Assembly: GCA_945862025.1 (NCBI GenBank) | Contig: CAMAWU010000007.1 | Span: 1-39,034, forward strand | Source of the DNA: Ferrithrix thermotolerans DSM 19514 | GTDB lineage: Bacteria; Actinomycetota; Acidimicrobiia; Acidimicrobiales; Ilumatobacteraceae | Length of the DNA: 39,034 bases | Direction: 5' to 3' | Shown here: piece after piece, positions 32,278 to 39,034 of the stretch | Position numbering within the stretch: position 1 is the stretch's first letter | How the letters are laid out: the number at the start of each line of letters is the position of its first letter | The notes under the pieces: generated by a model | Told to the model about the DNA's origin: nothing | Databases searched by the model: none | Seen by the model: the letters and a program-made list of their open reading frames with translations, nothing else | Program-made: the position numbers and the translations under genes

Positions 32278-33714
32278 ATGACTGACGAACTAACAACACC
32301 AGCAATTGAAACAACTGCGGAGTACGAAACAATATGGACGGCCACCGCTCAAGTATTGCGGTCTCAGGTTTCTGAAGCTGTGTGGTTCTCGACGTTTAAC
32401 GACGCTGTACCAGTTTTTGACAACAAGATGAGTTTGCGTTTACGAGTACCTAACTCTTTTGTTAGAGACCGAATTTTGACTCGCTATATGTCGCTAGTTC
32501 GAGATGCTCTTGATGAAGTTGGTGCTGCTGATCGTGAACTGCTAGTCGATATTCAAACTGCAACGGCTGTAGATGTTCTTGAGCGCTTAACTACCGAGAA
32601 ACCAAAAACACTTGACGAACCAGTTGTAATTGAAAGACAAACCAAAAAAGAGTTCGCGGTACAAAAAACACGCACAGGTAAAGGCGTCGCGATCGGACTA
32701 AACCCCCGTTATACATTTGAAACTTTTGTTAAAGGTGCATCAAATCAATTTTCGTTGGCTGCTGCCATGCGCGTCGCTGAAACTCCTGGACGGTCATATA
32801 ACCCTTTGTTTATTTATGGTGCTGCGGGTTTGGGTAAAACCCATTTATTACACGCCATTGGCTATTACGTTCACGAACATTATCCAGATCTAGAAGTTCG
32901 CTATGTTTCAACAGAAACTTTCTTGAACGAATATGTTGACGGAATTCGCAACAATACAATTGCTGCATTCAAACGTCGATACCGCGAGGTTGATGTTTTG
33001 CTGATTGATGATATTCAATTTATGGAAGGCAAAGAAGGTCTTCAAGAAGAATTCTTCCATACTTTTAATTCACTGCATGGTGCAAACAAGCAAATTGTTA
33101 TTTCTTCTGACCGTGTGCCAGATGCAATCCCAACTTTAGAAGATCGATTACGGGGTCGGTTCAGGTGGGGGCTAATTACCGATGTTCAACCACCAGATAT
33201 GGAAACGCGTTTAGCGATTCTTCGAAATAAATCTGAACGTGATGGAACGGAAACATCAGGTGAGGTTCTTGAATTCATTGCTAGCAACGTAACTTCGAAT
33301 ATTCGTGAACTAGAAGGCGCGTTGATTCGCACAACTGCATACGCAAGTCTCAACAAAATAACTGTTGATATAAACCTCGCCAAAACTTTGCTGACTGATC
33401 TGCTAACCAAAAATGCAGTCAAGCCACGAACCGACGAGCAATTGTTAAAAGAAATTGCTGATTTTGTTGGCTTCAGTGTTGAAGATATCAAGGGCAAGAG
33501 CCGCCAACGACCGCTAGTCACTGCTCGACAGACCGCAATGTATGTGGTTCGTGAATTAACTGAGTTGAGTTACCCAGCGATTGCTCGGTTGTTCGGTGGA
33601 AGAGATCACACGACTGTAATTCATGCCGTTGAAAAAACGAACCGTGTGATTAAAGAGCGCAAACAAGTTTATGAACAGGTAACCGAATTAATTAAGAAAT
33701 TTAAAACGACATGA
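32278..33714 (+). CDS. dnaA: Chromosomal replication initiator DnaA
   Basis: 478 aa AAA+ ATPase. Domain I at the start (YETIWTATAQVLRSQVSEAVWFSTF), a variable domain II, then domain III with Walker A GAAGLGKTHLLHA, Walker B VLLIDDIQF and the arginine-finger box LEDRLRGRFRWGL; domain IV ends with the DnaA signature GGRDHTTVIHAVEK. Binds DnaA boxes to open oriC. The ATG at 32278 is used; an ATG seven bases earlier reads into a stop. Confidence 0.98.
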   Translation: MTDELTTPAIETTAEYETIWTATAQVLRSQVSEAVWFSTFNDAVPVFDNKMSLRLRVPNSFVRDRILTRYMSLVRDALDEVGAADRELLVDIQTATAVDVLERLTTEKPKTLDEPVVIERQTKKEFAVQKTRTGKGVAIGLNPRYTFETFVKGASNQFSLAAAMRVAETPGRSYNPLFIYGAAGLGKTHLLHAIGYYVHEHYPDLEVRYVSTETFLNEYVDGIRNNTIAAFKRRYREVDVLLIDDIQFMEGKEGLQEEFFHTFNSLHGANKQIVISSDRVPDAIPTLEDRLRGRFRWGLITDVQPPDMETRLAILRNKSERDGTETSGEVLEFIASNVTSNIRELEGALIRTTAYASLNKITVDINLAKTLLTDLLTKNAVKPRTDEQLLKEIADFVGFSVEDIKGKSRQRPLVTARQTAMYVVRELTELSYPAIARLFGGRDHTTVIHAVEKTNRVIKERKQVYEQVTELIKKFKTT

Positions 33715-33979
33715 GTGCTCTGTGTGCAACCGTGTGTAAATCTTCTGGGTTACTAGGGGATAACCGTAGGTTCTCAACCGAGCAAGAAACTACAAAGTTG
33801 CAAGATGTGTTAACTACCCATCGCGTTTACACAGGGTCAACCCCCGTCTACGCTGGCTTAGAGGTAGTTAATCCACAATCCACAGCACTTATTACTGTTA
33901 TTAGTTATATAGAAGAATTTCCACATTCAATAACCTCCGTCTCCGCAAAACAATTACACATCACAAGTGAGGCTAAATC
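33715..33979. other. Candidate oriC (dnaA-dnaN intergenic region)
   Basis: 265 bp between dnaA and dnaN, the site of oriC in other actinobacteria. DnaA-box-like sites: TAATCCACA (33869-33877, one mismatch), CAATCCACA (33876-33884), ATTTCCACA (33917-33925) and AGGGGATAA (33755-33763), two mismatches each. An AT-rich stretch (about 33888-33920) next to the boxes could be the unwinding element. No convincing gene is here. Confidence 0.65.
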
Positions 33980-35077
33980 ATGAAATTTAGAGTCGAGCGA
34001 GAACTTCTTACAGAGGCATTGGCAGGCGCAGCCCGAGTTGCTTCAAATCGAAACAACGCGATGCCAGCGCTATCTGGGGTGCACATTGAAGTAAAAGGCA
34101 ATGTGCTTGTTTTGACTTGTACTGACAATGATCTGAGTGTCAGGTTCTGTCTAGATGTTGCCGGCTTACAAGACGGCATCGTAGTTGTTAGCGCCAAACT
34201 AATCAGCGACATTGTTCGGGCGATGCCACAAGAGAAGGTAACTATTGAAACCCAAGGAGAAGACATAACAGTTTCCGCTGGCACCGCAGAATTTAAAGTA
34301 CATCTCTTCGCTGCTTCCGATTTTCCAAAAATTGTTTTGGCGGGCACTCAACCGGTGACGCTTAGCGCAAAAGTTTTCGCTAAATCGCTAAACCAAGTTG
34401 TTCGAGCGTCGTCAAACGATATGCAACGCTTGGCCCTAACTGGTGTTTTGATGGTTGCCGAACCTGACTCAGTTTGCTTAGTTGCCACAGATTCATACCG
34501 TTTAGCTGTGCGCGAGTTGCCTGGTGCAACAATGCTTGGTCATGGTGTTGAAATCGTTGTTCCAGGTCGGGCGCTAGCTGAACTTGAACGCTTAATTGGT
34601 GGTGCCGAAACGATGACAATGGCGCTTGGCGAAAACAGAGCAACATTTGAAGTAGGAAGCGCAACGCTTACAACAACGCTATTAAATGTTGAGTTCCCAA
34701 AATATAAACAGTTGATTTCTTCCCACTATCCAAACAAAATAACTACCGCTCGGGAGCCATTGTTAGAAGCGGTTCGGCGTTTAAAAATTCTTGCCCGCGA
34801 AACAACCCCGGTGCGCCTTGAAATGTTAAAGAACTCAATTCGTCTGACAGTAGTTACTCAAGATCTTGGTCAAGGTCTTGAAGAACTTGAAGCCAAACTT
34901 GATGGCGACGAAATTACAGTTGGGTTTAACTCGCAATATTTACTTGATGGGATTGATGCAATCAGTGGTGACGAAATAACTATCGAATCAACTGATCCAG
35001 TTAAACCAGCAGTCTTGCGAGGTATCGGCGACACGAACTACTTATATCTTGTGATGCCGCAACGGCTGACAACATAG
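33980..35077 (+). CDS. dnaN: DNA polymerase III beta subunit (sliding clamp)
   Basis: 365 aa. Ring-shaped dimer that tethers the polymerase and recruits partners. Opens KFRVERELLTEALAGAARVAS; SAKLISDIVRAMP, VCLVATDSYRLAVREL and the closing YLYLVMPQRL are the domain landmarks, the last forming part of the partner-binding pocket. Length is standard. First gene after the origin candidate, followed by recF after 50 bp. Confidence 0.96.
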   Translation: MKFRVERELLTEALAGAARVASNRNNAMPALSGVHIEVKGNVLVLTCTDNDLSVRFCLDVAGLQDGIVVVSAKLISDIVRAMPQEKVTIETQGEDITVSAGTAEFKVHLFAASDFPKIVLAGTQPVTLSAKVFAKSLNQVVRASSNDMQRLALTGVLMVAEPDSVCLVATDSYRLAVRELPGATMLGHGVEIVVPGRALAELERLIGGAETMTMALGENRATFEVGSATLTTTLLNVEFPKYKQLISSHYPNKITTAREPLLEAVRRLKILARETTPVRLEMLKNSIRLTVVTQDLGQGLEELEAKLDGDEITVGFNSQYLLDGIDAISGDEITIESTDPVKPAVLRGIGDTNYLYLVMPQRLTT

Positions 35078-35127
35078 TTCGCTTGCAAACCGAGACTGCA
35101 ACAGAGCTTGCCTAGCATCAACCTGAG

Positions 35128-36213
35128 GTGATTTTACAACACATTGAACTCAGCGATTTTCGTAACTATAAGAATGCGAAGATTGATTTCGATACTGGAG
35201 TAACCGCAATAATCGGTGCCAACGGTCAAGGTAAAACTAACTTGACGGAAGCACTTGGATATCTCTCAACGATGAAAAGTTTTCGTGGTGTGCCAACCGA
35301 AGCGATGATCCGCAACACAACTCACACTGCTTTCGTTCGAGCCAAAGTGTGCCACGACGACAAACGCGAAATTTTAATTGAAGCCAAGTTGACTACTCAG
35401 GGACGTAATCAAGTTTTGGTTAACGGTGTTAAGTTGCCGAAAACTCGCGACTTATTAGGAATGGTCCGGACAACAGTTTTCTCTCCCGACGATTTAGATT
35501 TGGTTAAAGGTGGGCCACATCTTCGTCGAGACTTTATGGATGACTCGCTTGTTGCATTTGCAATTAAGTACGACTCACTGAGACTTGAAGTAGATCGCGT
35601 CGTGCGGCAACGAAACGCGGTGCTTAAACAATCAGGTGGGCGTGTTAACAATGCAGTCAATTCAATGTTGGATCTTTGGGATGAGAAGCTCGTCAGCCTC
35701 GGAACCCAACTTGGTGAGGCGAGAAATAATTTGATCATCCAACTAACCCCATTTATTACGCACGCATATCAAGAACTTGCTCAACGTGAGTGCAACATTA
35801 TTGTTAATTATTCGCCAGTTTGGTTGTCCGATGGGTTAGAGATGTCGCTACAAAAGTCTCGAAGCGAAGATCTTCGTCGCTTAGTCACAACCGTTGGTCC
35901 GCATCGTGACGATGTTGATTTAGAAATTAACGGCCTTGCCGCGAGAACGCACGCGTCTCAAGGAGAGCAACGAACCTTGGCGCTGGCACTTCGTCTCGCA
36001 CTTCACAGATTTATCAGTCAAAGCGTTGGTGAGATTCCGATACTTGTTCTGGATGACGTTTTGTCTGAACTTGACCCAGATCGTGCTCGAGCGTTACTTA
36101 ATCATTTTCCAGTTGGACAAGTTTTGATAACAACTGCATCCGAGTTGCCATTGGGTGCACACATTGGCAGAAGCGTGAGAATTCAAGCCGGCACCGTTCT
36201 CGATTCTTTATGA
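35128..36213 (+). CDS. recF: DNA repair/recombination protein RecF
   Basis: 361 aa SMC-like ATPase that loads RecA at gaps. Walker A AIIGANGQGKTNLTEAL, ABC signature SQGEQRTLALALR and Walker B ILVLDDVLSELD. Start GTG at 35128; TAGCAT lies 9 bases before it, so a very short leader is possible. Its stop overlaps the next gene as ATGA. Confidence 0.96.
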   Translation: MILQHIELSDFRNYKNAKIDFDTGVTAIIGANGQGKTNLTEALGYLSTMKSFRGVPTEAMIRNTTHTAFVRAKVCHDDKREILIEAKLTTQGRNQVLVNGVKLPKTRDLLGMVRTTVFSPDDLDLVKGGPHLRRDFMDDSLVAFAIKYDSLRLEVDRVVRQRNAVLKQSGGRVNNAVNSMLDLWDEKLVSLGTQLGEARNNLIIQLTPFITHAYQELAQRECNIIVNYSPVWLSDGLEMSLQKSRSEDLRRLVTTVGPHRDDVDLEINGLAARTHASQGEQRTLALALRLALHRFISQSVGEIPILVLDDVLSELDPDRARALLNHFPVGQVLITTASELPLGAHIGRSVRIQAGTVLDSL

Positions 36214-36578
36214 GCGATAATAATGGTGATCAAACGGTTGACCACGGCGACGATTATCCATCCGAGCAGAATCAAAACCACAGCACGTTTTTAGGAGAAG
36301 AAATTAATCGTTTATTACAGCGACTCGGTTCACCGAATATCAACACAGTGTCAGGGGTGTTCGGGTTATGGAAAGAATTAGTCGGTGAACAGGTTGCACA
36401 ACATGTTTCACCGATCAAACTTGATAGAGGTCGTTTGCTAATCGAAGTAGATGACCCCGCATGGTCGACTCATATGAAGTTTCTTGAGCGTGACATCTGC
36501 ACAACTCTGAGTCACCACACAGGTACAACAATTAGTGGAATAGATATTCGAGTGAAGTCAGGTCGCGCGAACAGTTAG
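36210..36578 (+). CDS. dciA: DUF721 / DciA-like protein
   Basis: 122 aa. The N-terminal 30 residues are charged and likely disordered. Then LGEEINRLLQRLGSPNINTVSGVFGLWKELVGEQVAQHVSPIKLDRGRLLIEVDDPAWSTHMKFL, the DUF721 core with a KH-like fold and the typical VDDPAWATQL-like motif. DciA proteins promote loading of DnaB in bacteria without DnaC or DnaI. Position between recF and gyrB matches M. tuberculosis Rv0004. Coupled to recF by ATGA. Confidence 0.85.
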   Translation: MSDNNGDQTVDHGDDYPSEQNQNHSTFLGEEINRLLQRLGSPNINTVSGVFGLWKELVGEQVAQHVSPIKLDRGRLLIEVDDPAWSTHMKFLERDICTTLSHHTGTTISGIDIRVKSGRANS

Positions 36579-36582
36579 ATAG

Positions 36583-36588
36583 TAGAAT
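36583..36588 (+). promoter_or_regulatory. Possible -10 of a gyrB promoter
   Basis: TAGAAT, 36 bp before the gyrB ATG. The -35 is weak (AGGTCG at 17 bp), so this is tentative. Confidence 0.3.
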
Positions 36589-36624
36589 AAATCACCGATT
36601 GGCAATTGAAAAGGTATCTCAAAA

Positions 36625-38607
36625 ATGGCAGTAACTAAAGCTAAACCCAAGAAAAGTAGTGGTTCAGCAAAACCCGTAGTTGCTTCTTATGCCGCCAAAG
36701 ATATTCAGGTTCTTGAAGGCTTAGACCCGGTTCGCAAGCGACCCGGAATGTACATCGGGTCAACAGGATTAACTGGATTACACCACTTAATTTGGGAAGT
36801 TGTTGACAACTCCGTTGACGAGTCGATGGCTGGTTACTGCACTTGCATCACCGTGACTCTGAACGAAGACGGCTCATGTTCAGTGCACGACAACGGCCGT
36901 GGAATCCCTGTTGATCCATATCCTTCCGGTCCGCATAAAGGCAAAAGCGCACTTGAAGTTGTACTCACTGTGTTACACGCCGGAGGAAAATTCGGTGGCG
37001 AAGGGTACAAAGTTTCTGGTGGTTTACACGGTGTAGGCGTAAGCGTTGTTAACGCATTATCAAGAAGGCTTATCGCAGAAATTGATCGAGATGGCTCTCG
37101 ATATCGGCAAGAATTTATTGACGGCGGAACTCCTAAAACCAAAATACAAAAACAAGGCGCCTCACAATCAAAATCTAAAACCGGTACAACTATTAGTTTT
37201 TGGCCCGACCCAATAATTTTTGCATCAGAAGGAATCGAATTTGTTGCGCGTACTGTGCTTGAACGGTTGCAGACGATTGCTTTTCTAAATCGCAACCTTG
37301 AAGTCGTATTTGAAGATAAACGCAAAGACAAAAAAGACAAAGTCGTCTACCAATACAAAGGTGGCATTATTGATTTCGTTAAACATCTAAATGTTTCCCG
37401 CGAGGCATTATTCAACAAAGTTGCCCATTACGAAGCAAGTGAAGCCGATCAGACTCTAGAAATTGCTCTGCAATGGAATACCGGATACCACGAAGGTATT
37501 TTTGGTTACGCCAACGGAATCTCAACTGTTGAAGGTGGAATGCATGTTGAAGGTTTTAAAACTGCGTTGACCTCAGTTGTAAATAAATATGCGCGTTCAT
37601 CTGGTGGGCTCAAAGAGAAAGAAGAAAATCTTTTGGGTGAAGATATTCGCGAAGGTCTCACGGCGATAGTGACTGTGAAGTTACGCGAACCACAATTTGA
37701 AGGACAAACAAAAGCAAAACTCGGCAATGTTTCAATTCGCTCGTTTGTTCAGAAAGAAACAAATACGAAACTCGAAGAATGGATGCTTGAAAATCCAACT
37801 GAAGCTAACCGAGTAATTAAAAAAGCAGTCGCTGCTGCTCAAGCACGAATTGCAGCCAAAAATGCGCGCAACGCCGTACGTAGAAAAACAGCTCTTTCTG
37901 GTGCTGGAATGCCCGACAAATTAAAAGACTGCCAAAGTAGCAACCCCGCAGATAGCGAACTTTTCATCGTTGAAGGTGATTCTGCTGGCGGTACGGCTGT
38001 TGACGCACGAGATCCACAACGACAAGCAATTTTGCCGATTCGTGGCAAGATCTTAAATGTTGAGCGCGCGCGCCTTGACAAAATGCTGAAGAACACCGAA
38101 GTGCAAGCGCTGATTACCGCAATTGGTGGCGGAGTCGGCAACGACGAATTCGTCGCCGATAAAGCGCGTTATCACAAAGTGATCATCTTGGCTGATGCTG
38201 ACGTAGACGGCAGCCATATTCGAACATTGCTGTTGACGTTTTTCTACCGTCAGATGCGGCCGATGGTTGAAAGCGGTTTCATCTATATTGCTCAACCACC
38301 ATTGTTCTCAACCGAAGTTGGAAAAGAAAAAACTTATCTTAAAGACGAAGCCGCTAAAGAGAAATTTTTGAAAGCAAACCCAAATCACAAAAAAGAGTTT
38401 CAACGCCTTAAAGGTTTAGGCGAAATGGATTGGCAAGAACTACGAAGCACAACAATGGATTCTGAAACTAGAACACTGTTGCAAGTCAATGTAGAAGAGG
38501 CCGCTGAAGCAGAGAATGTGATGAGTGTTTTGATGGGCGACGATGTCGAAAGCCGTAAGGCGTTTATTCAAAAGAACGCACGAGATGTGCGCAACCTTGA
38601 CTTCTAA
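36625..38607 (+). CDS. gyrB: DNA gyrase subunit B
   Basis: 660 aa ATPase subunit of the supercoiling type II topoisomerase. GHKL ATPase: [54 protein letters not shown] and [15 protein letters not shown]-terminal [18 protein letters not shown]. The first 22 residues ([17 protein letters not shown] ...) are a basic extension before the usual start [29 protein letters not shown] precedes the ATG. Confidence 0.97.
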   Translation: MAVTKAKPKKSSGSAKPVVASYAAKDIQVLEGLDPVRKRPGMYIGSTGLTGLHHLIWEVVDNSVDESMAGYCTCITVTLNEDGSCSVHDNGRGIPVDPYPSGPHKGKSALEVVLTVLHAGGKFGGEGYKVSGGLHGVGVSVVNALSRRLIAEIDRDGSRYRQEFIDGGTPKTKIQKQGASQSKSKTGTTISFWPDPIIFASEGIEFVARTVLERLQTIAFLNRNLEVVFEDKRKDKKDKVVYQYKGGIIDFVKHLNVSREALFNKVAHYEASEADQTLEIALQWNTGYHEGIFGYANGISTVEGGMHVEGFKTALTSVVNKYARSSGGLKEKEENLLGEDIREGLTAIVTVKLREPQFEGQTKAKLGNVSIRSFVQKETNTKLEEWMLENPTEANRVIKKAVAAAQARIAAKNARNAVRRKTALSGAGMPDKLKDCQSSNPADSELFIVEGDSAGGTAVDARDPQRQAILPIRGKILNVERARLDKMLKNTEVQALITAIGGGVGNDEFVADKARYHKVIILADADVDGSHIRTLLLTFFYRQMRPMVESGFIYIAQPPLFSTEVGKEKTYLKDEAAKEKFLKANPNHKKEFQRLKGLGEMDWQELRSTTMDSETRTLLQVNVEEAAEAENVMSVLMGDDVESRKAFIQKNARDVRNLDF

Positions 38608-38636
38608 AACCACCTTCAAATAGGACGACAAAATTT

Positions 38637-39034
38637 ATGGCAGCAAAAAAACCAAATAAAAAACCGAAGAAGAAGCCGGCTGAGAAATCAAGCAAGAAAG
38701 CTTCTGCTAAATCACCAGCAAAGCCAGCCAGCAAGGGTGCTGATAAACCAGTCGCCAAACCAGCCGGCAAGGGTTCTAGTGTCGCGCAACTACCACTGAC
38801 AACTGGTGTCGGTGTGCAGCCTGTGCAATTACAAGACGAAATGGAACGCTCATTTTTGGATTACGCAATGTCGGTAATTATGTCGCGAGCGCTGCCAGAT
38901 GTGCGCGACGGGTTAAAACCAGTACACCGTCGAATTATCTGGGATATGCATCAACAAGGTTTTCGTCCAGATCGCCCGTTTGTAAAGTGCGCGCGCGTAA
39001 CTGGCGACACGATGGCGCGTTATCACCCGCACGG
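38637..39034 (+). CDS. gyrA: DNA gyrase subunit A, 5' part (cut by window end)
   Basis: 132 codons visible. Core from about residue 60: [38 protein letters not shown], the conserved N-terminal region, leading toward the catalytic Tyr beyond the window. Before it lies a 45-residue Lys/Ala/Pro/Ser-rich extension ([20 protein letters not shown] ..., then repeated PAKPA/KP patterns) not found in typical GyrA, which starts some 10-20 residues before this core. AGGA lies 11 bases before the ATG. 29 bp behind gyrB. Confidence 0.95.
   Translation, partial: MAAKKPNKKPKKKPAEKSSKKASAKSPAKPASKGADKPVAKPAGKGSSVAQLPLTTGVGVQPVQLQDEMERSFLDYAMSVIMSRALPDVRDGLKPVHRRIIWDMHQQGFRPDRPFVKCARVTGDTMARYHPH

Noticed and set aside
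32271-32285. ATG seven bases before the dnaA start
   Set aside because: It reads ATG ACT AAT GAC TGA, a four-codon frame ending just after the true start. A tiny regulatory leader peptide cannot be excluded but has no support.
33711-33983. 90-codon open frame across the dnaA-dnaN gap
   Set aside because: It fills the expected origin region, shows no protein-like pattern, overlaps both neighbours and contains DnaA-box-like sites. Treated as non-coding oriC DNA.
1-39034. Mobile elements, CRISPR arrays, prophage, defence or biosynthetic clusters
   Set aside because: No transposase, integrase, terminal repeats, repeat-spacer pattern or cargo genes were seen; the gene order is that of a conserved core region.

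Overview
The window looks like the origin region of an AT-rich (by eye, mid-40s % G+C) member of the Actinomycetota. The evidence is gene order and family choice. The run cca / DUF6049 protein / membrane-anchored kinase / trxB / trxA / CwlM-like protein / parB / parA / rsmG / jag / yidC / yidD / rnpA / rpmH / dnaA / dnaN / recF / DUF721 / gyrB / gyrA follows the order known around oriC in mycobacteria. The second block rpsF-ssb-rpsR-rplI-dnaB beside a DUF5318 gene is also actinobacterial. So are a dnaK-grpE-dnaJ-hspR operon with a perfect HAIR operator, a Dcd that matches the bifunctional dCTP deaminase/dUTPase, and an EtfD-like membrane Fe-S oxidoreductase. Low G+C and compact spacing suggest a streamlined aquatic lineage, possibly Acidimicrobiia; that placement is inference.

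Layout. 1-248: tRNA genes Glu (3' part only), Asp, Phe. 305-3871 (minus): purA-purB-pyrE plus a cupredoxin-like lipoprotein, with ATGA overlaps at two of three junctions. 3946-7825 (minus): dnaK-grpE-dnaJ-hspR, with its HAIR operator over the stop codon of the ribokinase gene (7945-8835). 8888-12463 (plus): gpmA, a single-domain cNMP-binding protein, an EtfD-like protein. 12464-13832: dcd (minus), tRNA-Gly(CCC) and arfB (plus), a small membrane protein (minus). 13857-19176 (minus): dnaB, rplI, rpsR, ssb, rpsF, DUF5318 gene, cca. 19259-26615 (plus): DUF6049 protein, DegV, Ser/Thr kinase, small membrane protein, trxB, trxA, CwlM-like protein. 26773-32039 (minus): rpmH-rnpA-yidD-yidC-jag, then rsmG, then parA-parB, with two perfect parS sites. 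32278-39034 (plus): dnaA, oriC candidate, dnaN, recF, DUF721/DciA-like gene, gyrB, gyrA (cut by the window end).

The genes form a replication and segregation core (dnaA, dnaN, dnaB, ssb, DciA-like, gyrase, parABS) interleaved with translation and membrane-insertion genes (rpmH, rnpA, yidD, yidC, jag, rsmG, r-proteins, tRNAs, cca, arfB) and cell-wall control genes (kinase, CwlM-like, DUF6049). Regulatory DNA is readable in several places: HAIR, parS, four groups of DnaA boxes, a two-state Shine-Dalgarno-sequestering leader before rpsF, and repeated TANNNT hexamers 6-7 bases before start codons that suggest leaderless mRNAs.

I found no mobile element, CRISPR array, prophage or defence system. 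The most unusual points are: an active-looking kinase carrying the C-terminal ectodomain of mycobacterial MviN but no MurJ flippase part; the rpsF leader switch; a CTAG-rich octamer tract between jag and rsmG; extra DnaA-box sites next to dnaB and parB; and a catalytically dead CwlM homologue that seems to start inside trxA.
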